The notes under the pieces: model-generated
Told to the model about the DNA's origin: nothing
The model's database searches: none
Seen by the model: only the letters and a program-made list of their open reading frames with translations
From: Prevotella sp.
Lineage (GTDB): Bacteria; Bacteroidota; Bacteroidia; Bacteroidales; Bacteroidaceae
Assembly (NCBI GenBank): GCA_003447235.1
Contig: DLZV01000034.1
Location: forward strand, 74,395 to 109,792
Direction of reading: 5' to 3'
Length of the DNA: 35,398 bases
Translations under genes and position numbers: made by a program
Shown: positions 16,437 to 24,581 of the stretch, piece after piece
Position numbering within the stretch: the first letter of the stretch is position 1
Layout of the letters: each line of letters opens with the position of its first letter

Positions 16437-17147
16437 ATGGACATCCGCTTGCACCATCTCTCCATCGGCTATCGCCGTGGTCCCGTCGTGGCCCGTGATA
16501 TTAACATTACTATCCTCGGAGGTCGCCTGACCTGTCTCATCGGCGACAATGGCATTGGCAAATCGACACTCCTGCGCACCCTGTCGGGCTTTCAGCCGAA
16601 GGTGGGCGGAGAGATTTGGCTGGGTAGCCGCGAGGCCGATAGTCTCTCGCAGCGCGAGCGATCACGGATTATTTCCATCGTTCTCACCCAGCGGCCCGAA
16701 ATGGGTGGACTCACCGTCCACGACCTCGTCGGCATGGGGCGCAGTCCTTATACGGGCTTTTGGGGCAACCTTGCTGCCCGCGATGAGCTGGCCGTGCGCC
16801 AAAGTCTTGTCGAGACGGGGGCTTGGCCGCTTCGTGACCGTAAGATCGACTCGCTGAGCGACGGTGAGTGTCAGAAGGTGATGATTGCTCGCGCCTTGGC
16901 TCAGGAGACCCCCATCATTCTTCTCGACGAGCCGACGGCCTTCCTCGACTTCCACAGTCGCATCGACACGCTCCGGCTGCTCTCGCGCTTGGCCCACACC
17001 ATGGGCAAGACTATCCTCCTTTCCACCCACGACCTCCAGTTGGCTGCCGAGTTGGCTGACCTCCTTCTTCTTCTTTCTCCCGACGGCCTTCGTCCTGTCG
17101 ATCCCGCTACGATCAGCCAGGATATCCGTCAGCGGATCCAAGATTAG
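16437..17147 (+). CDS. ABC transporter ATPase, FecE/BtuD-like, orphan
   Basis: The ATP-hydrolysing subunit of an importer; its closest resemblance is to iron-siderophore, haem or cobalamin systems (FecE/FepC/BtuD). It shows Walker A GDNGIGKST at 36-44, the Q-loop Gln near 85, a signature LSDGE at 140-144 (usual form LSGGE), Walker B ILLDEP at 161-166 and the switch His198 in LLSTHD. At 236 residues it is slightly short, lacking most of the usual C-terminal tail. No permease or binding protein is adjacent, so its partners must be encoded elsewhere. The ATG is fixed by the fold, since the first strand begins at residue 2, yet a -7 promoter box ends four bases before it. The stop overlaps the convergent cdaA stop by four bases. 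Confidence 0.88.
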   Translation: MDIRLHHLSIGYRRGPVVARDINITILGGRLTCLIGDNGIGKSTLLRTLSGFQPKVGGEIWLGSREADSLSQRERSRIISIVLTQRPEMGGLTVHDLVGMGRSPYTGFWGNLAARDELAVRQSLVETGAWPLRDRKIDSLSDGECQKVMIARALAQETPIILLDEPTAFLDFHSRIDTLRLLSRLAHTMGKTILLSTHDLQLAAELADLLLLLSPDGLRPVDPATISQDIRQRIQD

Positions 17148-17923
17148 GTGGCGGGCATCATCTCCTTGGTGAGCACGCTCTCCAGCTGCTCTGCCGAGAG
17201 GCGCAGCTGGAATTCTCCCTTGATAGCCACGCTGATACGTCCCGTCTCCTCGGAGACGACGATGGCGATGGCGTCGGAGTCCTGCGAGATACCCATGGCG
17301 GCACGGTGGCGCAGTCCCAGTTCCTTGGGAATGTCCTGGTTGTGACTCACGGGAAGAATGCAACCAGCGGCCCGGATGCGCTTCTTCGTAATCACCATCG
17401 CACCGTCGTGGAGGGGTGAGTTCTTAAAGAAGATGTTCTCGATGAGGCGCTGGTTGATGCGCGCGTCGATATAGTCGCCTGTATCGCAGATGTCGCTGAG
17501 CGAGATGCCCCGCTCGATGACGATCAGCGCGCCCACCTTGCCACGGCTCATGCTCATACAGGCCATCACGATGGGCATGATGGCCTCCTTGTCCGCCTTT
17601 TCTTCATCCTTGTTACTGAAAAAGATGCGCAGCACGCTCTGCACCTGGCGGCGTGCGCCGAGATTGTAGAGGAAGTGGCGTATTTCCTCTTGGAAGAGGA
17701 CGATGATGCCGATGACACCGACGGAGACGAGCTTGTCCATGATGCTGCCCAGAAGACGCATCTCCAGCACCTGGCTCACGAAGAGCCAGACGAGGACAAA
17801 GACCATGATGCCGATGAACACATTGAGCGATCGCGATTCCTTCATCACCCGGTAGAGATAGTAGAGCATCAGGGCGACAAGGAGAATGTCGATTACGTCT
17901 TTGATTCCAAATTCAAAAAACAT
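17144..17923 (-). CDS. cdaA: Diadenylate cyclase CdaA
   Basis: It makes the second messenger cyclic di-AMP from two ATP. Three N-terminal membrane helices (roughly residues 8-24, 37-54 and 62-79) anchor it to the inner membrane with the DAC domain in the cytoplasm. The domain has both signature motifs: Asp173-Gly-Ala in SPLHDGAMVI, and Arg205-His-Arg in GLRHRAAMG. Length (259) is typical. It lies 60 bases after folP on the same strand and is likely translated from the folP transcript; I know of this pairing in other Bacteroidetes. The usual partner CdaR is not in the window. The stop overlaps that of the convergent ABC gene. Confidence 0.95.
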   Translation of the reverse strand: MFFEFGIKDVIDILLVALMLYYLYRVMKESRSLNVFIGIMVFVLVWLFVSQVLEMRLLGSIMDKLVSVGVIGIIVLFQEEIRHFLYNLGARRQVQSVLRIFFSNKDEEKADKEAIMPIVMACMSMSRGKVGALIVIERGISLSDICDTGDYIDARINQRLIENIFFKNSPLHDGAMVITKKRIRAAGCILPVSHNQDIPKELGLRHRAAMGISQDSDAIAIVVSEETGRISVAIKGEFQLRLSAEQLESVLTKEMMPAT

Positions 17924-17983
17924 GACTGTGTCTGGGTTGTTTGTGGGGGATTGGCGAGAATTCTCTCTATTGCAGCCTCGGTA

Positions 17984-18832
17984 CTATTTCTTCGATCCAG
18001 CCTGGTAGCAGCCGAAGAGGCGCACCGCCTCCGCTGCCGCCTTGACGTCGTGGACGCGGAGGATGGAGGCGCCGTTCATCAGGGCCAGCGTATTGACAAC
18101 GGTCGTGCCGTTGAGGCTGCCGTCGGGATTGGTGCCCAGCGGCTGGCATATCATCCGCTTGCGACTCATGCCAGCGAGGATGGGGAGGCCGAGAGTACTC
18201 AGACGGTTCATCTCGCGGAGCACGTCGTAGTTTTGCTCCTGCGTCTTGCCGAAACCGAATCCAGGATCGAGGATGATATCCTTTTGTCCTAGATCGCGGA
18301 GCTGCTGCACCTCGCGTGCCATAGCCAAGAGCATGTCGTGGATGGTGGGCTTTACCGACATGAGGATGTAGGGTACGCCCAAGGCTGCCACCGTGCGGAA
18401 AATGGCAGGATATTCGTCGGTCGTCTGCTCCAGCGGCGTATCGACCACGCCCGTGATGCCACCCTCGCTCACGTCGTTGATGATGTCGGCTCCCATCTCC
18501 TCTACTACCATTCGTGCCACGTTGGGACGGTAGGTATCGACCGAGAGAATGGCCTCGGGCTGCTCGCGGCGCACGATGGGCAGGGCGAAGCGCAAGCGGC
18601 GCATCTCCTCCTCCTCCGGTACCTCCACGCCGCCTGGGCGGGTGGAGAAGCCACCCACGTCGATCATGGTGCCGCCCTCCTCGATGATTTGGTTGGCACG
18701 GCGGGCGATGCTCTCCTCGGTCTGTACGCGCGACCCGGCGAAAAACGAGTCGGGCGTGCAGTTGAGGATTCCCATGACCTGCGGTTCACGAAGGCTGACG
18801 AGCCGCCCCTTCACTTGTATTGTATATTCCAT
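17984..18832 (-). CDS. folP: Dihydropteroate synthase
   Basis: It joins 6-hydroxymethyl-7,8-dihydropterin diphosphate to p-aminobenzoate in folate synthesis and is the target of sulfonamides. The pterin-binding motif GILNCTPDSF is at 21-30 (GILNVTPDSF in most homologues), IDVGGFSTRPGG is in the next loop, LSVDTYRP follows, and DPGFGFGKT and GMSRKRMI lie in the C-terminal half. At 282 residues it is the expected size for a complete TIM barrel. A full promoter lies 28 bases before the start, giving a leader of about 24 bases, and cdaA follows 60 bases downstream. The start matches the family's N-terminus. Confidence 0.95.
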   Translation of the reverse strand: MEYTIQVKGRLVSLREPQVMGILNCTPDSFFAGSRVQTEESIARRANQIIEEGGTMIDVGGFSTRPGGVEVPEEEEMRRLRFALPIVRREQPEAILSVDTYRPNVARMVVEEMGADIINDVSEGGITGVVDTPLEQTTDEYPAIFRTVAALGVPYILMSVKPTIHDMLLAMAREVQQLRDLGQKDIILDPGFGFGKTQEQNYDVLREMNRLSTLGLPILAGMSRKRMICQPLGTNPDGSLNGTTVVNTLALMNGASILRVHDVKAAAEAVRLFGCYQAGSKK

Positions 18833-18859
18833 GTGTCAGTACTTTTTTGCAACAGCGGA

Positions 18860-18890
18860 CAAAAGTAGATAATTAATTTGAATTTGCAAA
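18860..18890 (-). promoter_or_regulatory. Promoter for folP-cdaA
   Basis: On the minus strand TTTG (18890-18887), 19 bases, then TACTTTTG (18867-18860). It is divergent from the murF promoter, whose -33 element begins only 15 bases away. Confidence 0.75.
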
Positions 18891-18904
18891 ATAATCGGTG
18901 ATAA

Positions 18905-18936
18905 TTTGCGGGTTTGAGCTTTTAGCATTACTTTTG
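18905..18936 (+). promoter_or_regulatory. Promoter for murF
   Basis: TTTG (18905-18908), 20 bases, then TACTTTTG (18929-18936). Transcription would begin near 18940, leaving about 90 bases before the likely start codon at 19031. That leader contains a Shine-Dalgarno-like GGAGG at 18954-18958 followed at once by an in-frame ATG. Confidence 0.75.
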
Positions 18937-19030
18937 CAGTGGGGAAGGATACAGGAGGATGGTGAACCCGTCGGGCGCAGCTATTGCCTGTGCCACCGCG
19001 CCCCGTATCGTTTTTATCATCTGCAAGATT

Positions 19031-20341
19031 ATGGACATCAAAGAACTTTACGCATTATATCGTCGCTGCTCCTGCGTGACGACCGATAGCCGCCATTGCC
19101 CAGAGAACAGTCTCTTCATCGCGCTCAAGGGTGCATCCTTCGACGGCAATCGTTTTGCCGCCCAGGCTTTGGAGAAGGGCTGTAGCTATGCCGTGGTTGA
19201 TGAACCGCAATATGCCGTGGCTGGCGACGCACGCTATATCGTCGTGACTGATGCGCTGACTACCTATAAGGAACTGGCCCGTGAGCATCGCCGCCAGTTT
19301 GACATTCCTGTTATCGGCATCACGGGTACGAATGGTAAGACCACAACCAAGGAACTGGTTTCCGCGGTCTTGGCCAAAAAATACCGTGTGCTCCACACCG
19401 AGGCCAACTACAACAACGATGTAGGCGTGCCGCGTACGCTGCTTCAGATCACGCCTGAACATGAGATAGCGGTCGTGGAGATGGGAGCCTCCCATCCGGG
19501 CGACATACAGCAGCTTGTGGATTATGTTGAACCGACCTGTGGCGTGATTACCAATGTCGGCCGTGCCCATCTGGAGGGCTTCGGGTCCTTCGAGGGTGTA
19601 AAACGGACGAAAGGTGAACTCTATGATTTCATGCGGGCCCATGGCGCCCTGCTCTTTCTCAACGAGAGCGATGCCGACCTGATGGAGATGGCTGCCGAAC
19701 GTCAGTTTGACCGCGTCGTCACCTATGGCACGGACTCTACCGCCGACATCCGTGGCACACTGATCTCCTGTGCCCCCTTCCTCTGTTTCTCTTTCCAGGC
19801 CGCCGCGGCCCTCACACCGCAGCCATTGGAGGTGCGCTCTCAGCTCATCGGATCTTACAACATGAGCAATATGCTCGCCGCCATTGCCATTGGTCTCCAT
19901 TTCGGCGTGTCGCCACAGGACGCAGCCCAGGCCCTGGAGGACTATCAGCCGAGCAACAACCGGTCGCAGCTGACCGTGACCGACCGCAACCGCCTCATAG
20001 TGGATGCTTACAATGCCAATCCGTCGAGTATGGCGGCGGCAATAGAGAATTTCCGTCTCACCGAGGCCGACCACAAAATGGCTATTCTCGGTGATATGCG
20101 CGAACTTGGCGAGGCCTCTTCCGAGGAACACCAGCGGGTTGTGGACCTTCTGGAGCGCGACGGTTTCCAAGAGGTGTGGCTCGTTGGCCCAGAGTTTGCA
20201 GCTACCAAGACTGCTTACCGCACCTTCCCTGATGTTGAGGCCGTGCGGCGTGCTATCGCCGAGGAGCAGCCATCGGGACGCACCATTCTCATCAAAGGCA
20301 GCAACGGTATCCGTCTCTTCGAGTTGCCTGCATTGCTGTAA
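19031..20341 (+). CDS. murF: UDP-MurNAc-tripeptide-D-Ala-D-Ala ligase MurF
   Basis: It adds D-Ala-D-Ala to the UDP-MurNAc tripeptide, the last cytoplasmic step of peptidoglycan precursor synthesis. The N-terminal substrate domain has VTTDSRHCPENSLFIALKG, and the ATP loop GTNGKTT is at 99-105. EANYNNDVGVPRTLL, the MGASHPGDI segment and the late DAYNANPSSM motif are all typical. Its 436 residues fit the family. The frame is open to an ATG at 18959, adding 24 residues (MVNPSGAAIACATAP...) that do not look like MurF; I chose Met25 because MDIKELYALYRRC is the normal beginning. A strong terminator follows. No other mur genes are adjacent. Confidence 0.95.
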   Translation: MDIKELYALYRRCSCVTTDSRHCPENSLFIALKGASFDGNRFAAQALEKGCSYAVVDEPQYAVAGDARYIVVTDALTTYKELAREHRRQFDIPVIGITGTNGKTTTKELVSAVLAKKYRVLHTEANYNNDVGVPRTLLQITPEHEIAVVEMGASHPGDIQQLVDYVEPTCGVITNVGRAHLEGFGSFEGVKRTKGELYDFMRAHGALLFLNESDADLMEMAAERQFDRVVTYGTDSTADIRGTLISCAPFLCFSFQAAAALTPQPLEVRSQLIGSYNMSNMLAAIAIGLHFGVSPQDAAQALEDYQPSNNRSQLTVTDRNRLIVDAYNANPSSMAAAIENFRLTEADHKMAILGDMRELGEASSEEHQRVVDLLERDGFQEVWLVGPEFAATKTAYRTFPDVEAVRRAIAEEQPSGRTILIKGSNGIRLFELPALL

Positions 20342-20344
20342 AGG

Positions 20345-20392
20345 GTCAAGAGGCCGTGCCAACATCGTTAGCACAGCCTCTTGACTGTTTTT
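20345..20392 (+). terminator. Intrinsic terminator after murF
   Basis: GTCAAGAGGC (20345-20354) pairs perfectly with 20376-20385, and an inner GTGC/GCAC (20356-20359 with 20371-20374) extends the stem. A run of five T follows the stem after TG. Confidence 0.9.
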
Positions 20393-20546
20393 ACTTTATG
20401 ACAACCAACTCAAATCGATCAAACAGAGAAAATTTCCATTAACAATCCCGAGGCTTGTTTAAGGGTTGTTAATAAATGTCAGCGCAGTCATTTCTTGCTT
20501 TTGGTTATCCTATTATGAAGAAAGCAAAAGTGCTTTGATCCCAAAT

Positions 20547-22286
20547 ATGGATATAGAAGAGACTATCAAGCGAGTAAAGACTGGTGATACAACTGCTCTG
20601 AAAAAACTTATCGAAACCTATTCTCCTATGTTGAGAAAGGTGTGTTTTAACATCACCCATGAGGACGAGGATGCATTGAATGACCTTGTCCAAGTGGCGT
20701 TTATCCGTGCTTACTATTCTCTTCATCAACTTAGAGATGCTTCAAAGTTTGGCGAATGGGTCTCTGCTATAGCAAAAAATGAGGCCTTGAAATTTCGGAA
20801 GTGCAAGCAGAAAAGAAGTGTCGTTCCATTTTCGTCTTTCTCGGACGAAGAATTGGATGTAGAAGGGAGTATTACGCCTGAGAATTACTTGGGAGAAAAG
20901 GAAATCATGGACATTGTCCGCCAATTACCTACAGGTTATAGCAAGGTCTTTCAGATGGCCGTGATCGAAGGATATTCCCATAAGGAAATAGCAGAAAGGA
21001 TGGGGATCGAACCCCACAGTTCATCGTCGCAACTGGCAAGAGCCAAAGCAATGCTGAGGAAAATGATCAGCAAACGTATGCTGGCAGTCGTTACAATCAT
21101 CTTCATTAGCATACCGATCTGTCGTGTTTTATGGAGAAAGGACAAGGCGAAGGAGAAAAATAATCATACGGCACAGGTTAAGAATGAAGATAAAGGACAA
21201 ACAAGTCTGGGTAACAGGCAAGTGGAGGAAAAGCAGGCCACAAAGGATCAGATCACAAAGGATCAAAGCCAAAAGGATAAGGAAGTGGATGTGGTAATAA
21301 GCAACATCTATCCTCGTGTAGTCCAAGCAATAGTTGACACAATACCTGCAACTGATACGCTTCAGTCTCCAAGTACTTTGGACAACATTCGTATTGCGGG
21401 AATAATAGACGACAGCATCTTTAGTGATACGATGAGAATACGCTGGCACGAGTACGACAAACCGTTGATAACAGAGGAAACGGTACTTCCTAAAAAGCAC
21501 CATTGGCAGTTGCTTGCTGCTGGTTCTTTGGGGTCTGCTTTAGCGCAAAACGCTTACAGAATGCTTACTGGCAATTCGGGAGGTGGTCTGCCAGACGTTG
21601 ACGGGCCTGATGGTCCTGTGGCTCCCGACAAGTTCTCCACTTGGGACGAGTACTATCGTTATTTGCAGATCAAAGAGCACGAAGGCTTGTCGGAGGAGGA
21701 GAAAGCACTCATGGAAATAGCCTTCAACAATAAAAACAATATCAACAATAACATCAAGAACGATGGGAAAATCGTGGAGCATGAGCATCATGACAAACCG
21801 ATTAGTTTTGGTATTTCGGTAACAAAGACATTGGGGAAAAAATGGAGTTTGATGTCTGGCCTGCAGTTTTCGCTCTTGAAGTCCAACTTCACGATAGGAG
21901 AGGATGCTTATTATATCAAGCGAACCCAACATGTGCATTATTTGGGAATGCCTTTGCATGTGTCGTATAAGTGGCTTGATGTCAAGAATTGGACTATATA
22001 TTCTTCGTTGGGCGGAAGTCTGCAAATACCGGTCTATGGTAAAACAGACGAAAAGTATGTTGTCGGACCTATCACGTCCTGTACAAATCACTGGCATTTC
22101 ATACCTTCGCTGCAATGGAGTGTGAGTACTGGCATAGGAGTACAATACAAGCTTGCTACCAAGTGGAGCGTTTACATAGAACCTTCGTTCCACTGGTATG
22201 TGCCGAATGGTAGTTCCGTCCATACTATATGGACAGAACATCCGTTCACATTCACTGTTCCCTTCGGCCTAAGATTCACTTGGTAA
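20547..22286 (+). CDS. ECF sigma factor fused to membrane helix and beta-barrel
   Basis: A 579-residue protein in one open frame. Residues ~10-88 are a sigma-70 region 2 (LIETYSPMLRKVCFNITHED, then LNDLVQVAFIRAYYSL). Residues ~118-175 are region 4, with the helix-turn-helix YSHKEIAERMGIEPHSSSSQ. The last region-4 helix runs into a single membrane segment at 178-196 (MLAVVTIIFISIPICRVLW). A charged, then Pro/Gly- and Asn-rich linker of about 220 residues follows. Residues ~416-579 alternate aromatic and polar residues in strands, start ISFGISVTKTLGKKWSLMSG and end in PFGLRFTW, with the terminal aromatic residue typical of outer-membrane barrels. I chose Met28 of the longest frame because sigma region 2 begins there. 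Low-GC; first of three same-strand genes. The fusion implies envelope-coupled transcription control, which is inference. Confidence 0.82.
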   Translation: MDIEETIKRVKTGDTTALKKLIETYSPMLRKVCFNITHEDEDALNDLVQVAFIRAYYSLHQLRDASKFGEWVSAIAKNEALKFRKCKQKRSVVPFSSFSDEELDVEGSITPENYLGEKEIMDIVRQLPTGYSKVFQMAVIEGYSHKEIAERMGIEPHSSSSQLARAKAMLRKMISKRMLAVVTIIFISIPICRVLWRKDKAKEKNNHTAQVKNEDKGQTSLGNRQVEEKQATKDQITKDQSQKDKEVDVVISNIYPRVVQAIVDTIPATDTLQSPSTLDNIRIAGIIDDSIFSDTMRIRWHEYDKPLITEETVLPKKHHWQLLAAGSLGSALAQNAYRMLTGNSGGGLPDVDGPDGPVAPDKFSTWDEYYRYLQIKEHEGLSEEEKALMEIAFNNKNNINNNIKNDGKIVEHEHHDKPISFGISVTKTLGKKWSLMSGLQFSLLKSNFTIGEDAYYIKRTQHVHYLGMPLHVSYKWLDVKNWTIYSSLGGSLQIPVYGKTDEKYVVGPITSCTNHWHFIPSLQWSVSTGIGVQYKLATKWSVYIEPSFHWYVPNGSSVHTIWTEHPFTFTVPFGLRFTW

Positions 22287-22361
22287 TGGTGTCCTCATGC
22301 AGTCTTTCTGTTTTTTGTTGTCTCTTACCTAATAGATGAACAAAAACTTTGGAAGACAATC

Positions 22362-23429
22362 ATGTACAAAACAAGCGACTATTTACGCAATGGGGTGCTA
22401 TACCTCAACAACATCATTCGCCCGCATCACAAGCGACTGAGCACTTTGATGATTTACTCTACCACCAAGTGTCAGTCGCGTTGCAAGCATTGCTCAATAT
22501 GGCAGAAACCAGAAGAGCATCTGTCCTTGAGAATGATAAAGATGATCATGGCGAGCCAGTGTGTCACAAAGAATACTGTTGTAGGTTTGGAGGGTGGAGA
22601 ATTCTTGCTTCATCCTGAGGCTAATGCCATCATGGAGTGGTTCAAGGACAACCATCCCAACTATACGCTATTGTCGAATTGTCTCGCACCTCAAAAGGTA
22701 ATAGAGGCAGTGAGACTGTATCATCCGAGCCATCTGTACGTCTCGCTCGATGGCAACAAGGAAACATACAAAGCCATGAGGGGTTGTAATGGCCATGACA
22801 AGGTGTTGGAAGTGATAGAGACTCTAAAGGACGAGGTTCCAGTCTCTCTGATGTTTTGCCTCTCGCCATGGAATACTTTTGAGGACATGGACTATGTGAT
22901 AGGTCTCGCCAAGAGATACGATGTGGATGTGCGCATAGGCATCTATGGCACAATGGATTTTTTTGACACCACTGCCGACTTGCTTTCTGCCGATATGGCC
23001 CATTACATTCAGAATATCCCCAAGAGCATTCATGGCACAGAAGAAAATTTTGACTTTGTGGCATTGTATAAGGAATGGAGAAATGGTCGTCTGCGTTTAC
23101 GTTGCCAAAGCATATTTAGCGAATTGGTCATTCATTCCAACGGTGATGTGCCGTTGTGCCAGAATCTGGGCGTAATGTTAGGTAACGTCTATGAGCATTC
23201 ATTGGACGAAATTTTCAATTCGAGAGAAGCTACCAAGGTGCAGTGCCAGTATTCAAGAGAATGCAATGGTTGCTGGATCAACTTCCATCGCAAGTATGAC
23301 ATTATCCTGCTGCGTAATCTTGAAAAGGTTTTTCCTAAGAGCATCATCGAAGTTTTCTATGGTAAATACCAATGGACAGGCAATAGAGCAGAGACTTACA
23401 GAAAATATATCAAAAAGATTGGTTTTTAA
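22362..23429 (+). CDS. Radical SAM protein with SPASM/twitch-like C-terminus
   Basis: The SAM-cleaving cluster motif CQSRCKHC has cysteines at 37, 41 and 44, and the SAM-binding GLEGGEFLLHP follows near residue 75. The C-terminal third carries the auxiliary-cluster signature Cys-X12-Gly-X4-Cys (CQSIFSELVIHSNGDVPLC), with a final CQYSRECNGC; five cysteines in all fit one auxiliary [4Fe-4S] cluster, or two incomplete ones. The tail of ~50 residues is basic and aromatic. Such enzymes act on peptides, sugars or cofactors; the substrate is unknown and no precursor peptide is seen nearby. It lies 75 bases after the sigma-barrel gene, and the next gene's ATG overlaps its stop by one base, so the two enzymes are translationally coupled. 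Confidence 0.88.
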   Translation: MYKTSDYLRNGVLYLNNIIRPHHKRLSTLMIYSTTKCQSRCKHCSIWQKPEEHLSLRMIKMIMASQCVTKNTVVGLEGGEFLLHPEANAIMEWFKDNHPNYTLLSNCLAPQKVIEAVRLYHPSHLYVSLDGNKETYKAMRGCNGHDKVLEVIETLKDEVPVSLMFCLSPWNTFEDMDYVIGLAKRYDVDVRIGIYGTMDFFDTTADLLSADMAHYIQNIPKSIHGTEENFDFVALYKEWRNGRLRLRCQSIFSELVIHSNGDVPLCQNLGVMLGNVYEHSLDEIFNSREATKVQCQYSRECNGCWINFHRKYDIILLRNLEKVFPKSIIEVFYGKYQWTGNRAETYRKYIKKIGF

Positions 23430-24484
23430 TGGAACACATTAAAAATGTCATAGAACGCTATAAGCATGTGCGGAACATGAAAATGTTGCAGCAAGCCTAC
23501 CAAGGAAAGTACGCCTTTGTGGGTATAGGAAATCATAGTACAAACAACCTTTATCCTGTGCTCAACTATCTACATGTACCGTTAAAATACATCTGTTGTA
23601 AAACTCCTGGTAAGCTGCACTTGATAGAAGGAGTCTTTCCTCACGTCCGTGCAACTACGTCATTGGACGAAGTCTTAACGGATGAAGATATAAAGGGTGT
23701 ATTTGTATCTGTTTCTTCAAAGGCGCATTTCTCTATCGCATCTAGGGTGTTAGCGCATAAAAAGGCTTTGTTCATAGAGAAACCTCCGTGTTTGAATGCC
23801 GAAGAATTGAGACGCTTAATAGAATTGCAGAAGCAAACTCAAGTTTTGGCGATGGTCGATTTGCAAAAGCGTTTCGCACCTGCCATGCAAATCTTGAAGA
23901 AGAAGTTGCAGGGGAGCAAGGGAACAAAGACTTATAATCTAAAATTTCTAACTGGCGCTTACCCCGAGGGAGACGCTCTGCTCGACCTATTCATTCATCC
24001 GATAGATTGTGTCGTCTATTTGTTTGGAAAGGCAGAGGTAAGGTGTGTGGAACCCATTGACGAACATACCGTGATGTTAGTACTCAAACATGCTGATGCT
24101 ATAGGAGTTCTTGAGCTTTCCACCGACTATACATGGTCTGATGCAAAGGAGAGTATGACCATCAACACCAACAAGGGTATTTACTCATTGGAACAGATGG
24201 AAACGCTCACTTTCCAGCGGAAGCCACATCGTTTTTGTGGACTTCCCTTGGAAAAGGTTTTGATGCATGTGAATGTGACGGCCGAACTGTTTGGTAGAAA
24301 TAATTTCCAACCGTTGATGCAAAACAACCAAGTATTTACGCAGGGATATTATACTGCTATAAAGAGCTTTGTGGATGCAGTTGAAGGGAAAAGAGCTTGC
24401 AATCCTCAATCATTAGAAGCATTTATGGATACTTATTCTTTATTGGATACGATTCGTTTACATATTTGCAGAAAAGTGTTCTAA
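23429..24484 (+). CDS. Gfo/Idh/MocA family oxidoreductase
   Basis: An NAD(P)-dependent dehydrogenase of the sugar/inositol type. The nucleotide-binding strand FVGIGNHSTNNL is at 30-41 (after an unusual ~27-residue helical extension), the catalytic Glu117-Lys118-Pro119 is in FIEKPPCLNAEEL, and the DLFIHPIDCVVYLFG segment near 186-200 carries the usual Asp/His pair. The substrate cannot be told by eye. Start and preceding stop share the sequence TAATG, so it is translated together with the radical SAM gene, suggesting that one enzyme's product feeds the other. The block's base composition is low (24 of 60 G+C in 23701-23760), unlike genes to the left. Confidence 0.9.
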   Translation: MEHIKNVIERYKHVRNMKMLQQAYQGKYAFVGIGNHSTNNLYPVLNYLHVPLKYICCKTPGKLHLIEGVFPHVRATTSLDEVLTDEDIKGVFVSVSSKAHFSIASRVLAHKKALFIEKPPCLNAEELRRLIELQKQTQVLAMVDLQKRFAPAMQILKKKLQGSKGTKTYNLKFLTGAYPEGDALLDLFIHPIDCVVYLFGKAEVRCVEPIDEHTVMLVLKHADAIGVLELSTDYTWSDAKESMTINTNKGIYSLEQMETLTFQRKPHRFCGLPLEKVLMHVNVTAELFGRNNFQPLMQNNQVFTQGYYTAIKSFVDAVEGKRACNPQSLEAFMDTYSLLDTIRLHICRKVF

Positions 24485-24521
24485 AAAAGTATAGATAAAA
24501 CTTAAAAAACGTAGTATTTCC

Positions 24522-24552
24522 TTTGTTGTCTCATATATTATTCATATATTTG
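24522..24552 (+). promoter_or_regulatory. Promoter for the SPFH gene
   Basis: TTTG (24522-24525), 19 bases, then TATATTTG (24545-24552), giving a leader of roughly 26 bases to the ATG at 24582. It separates the SPFH gene from the sigma/radical-SAM block. Confidence 0.75.
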
Positions 24553-24581
24553 CAATGTCATAATGATATCATCAAGCAATC

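Noticed and set aside
18940..19030. murF leader considered as a riboswitch
   Set aside because: It is about 90 bases long with GC-rich stretches, but I could not match it to any known riboswitch core or find a convincing alternating structure.
22336..22440. 34-codon frame overlapping the radical SAM start, considered as a precursor peptide
   Set aside because: Two thirds of it overlaps the enzyme's coding sequence in another frame, and it has no leader/core pattern.
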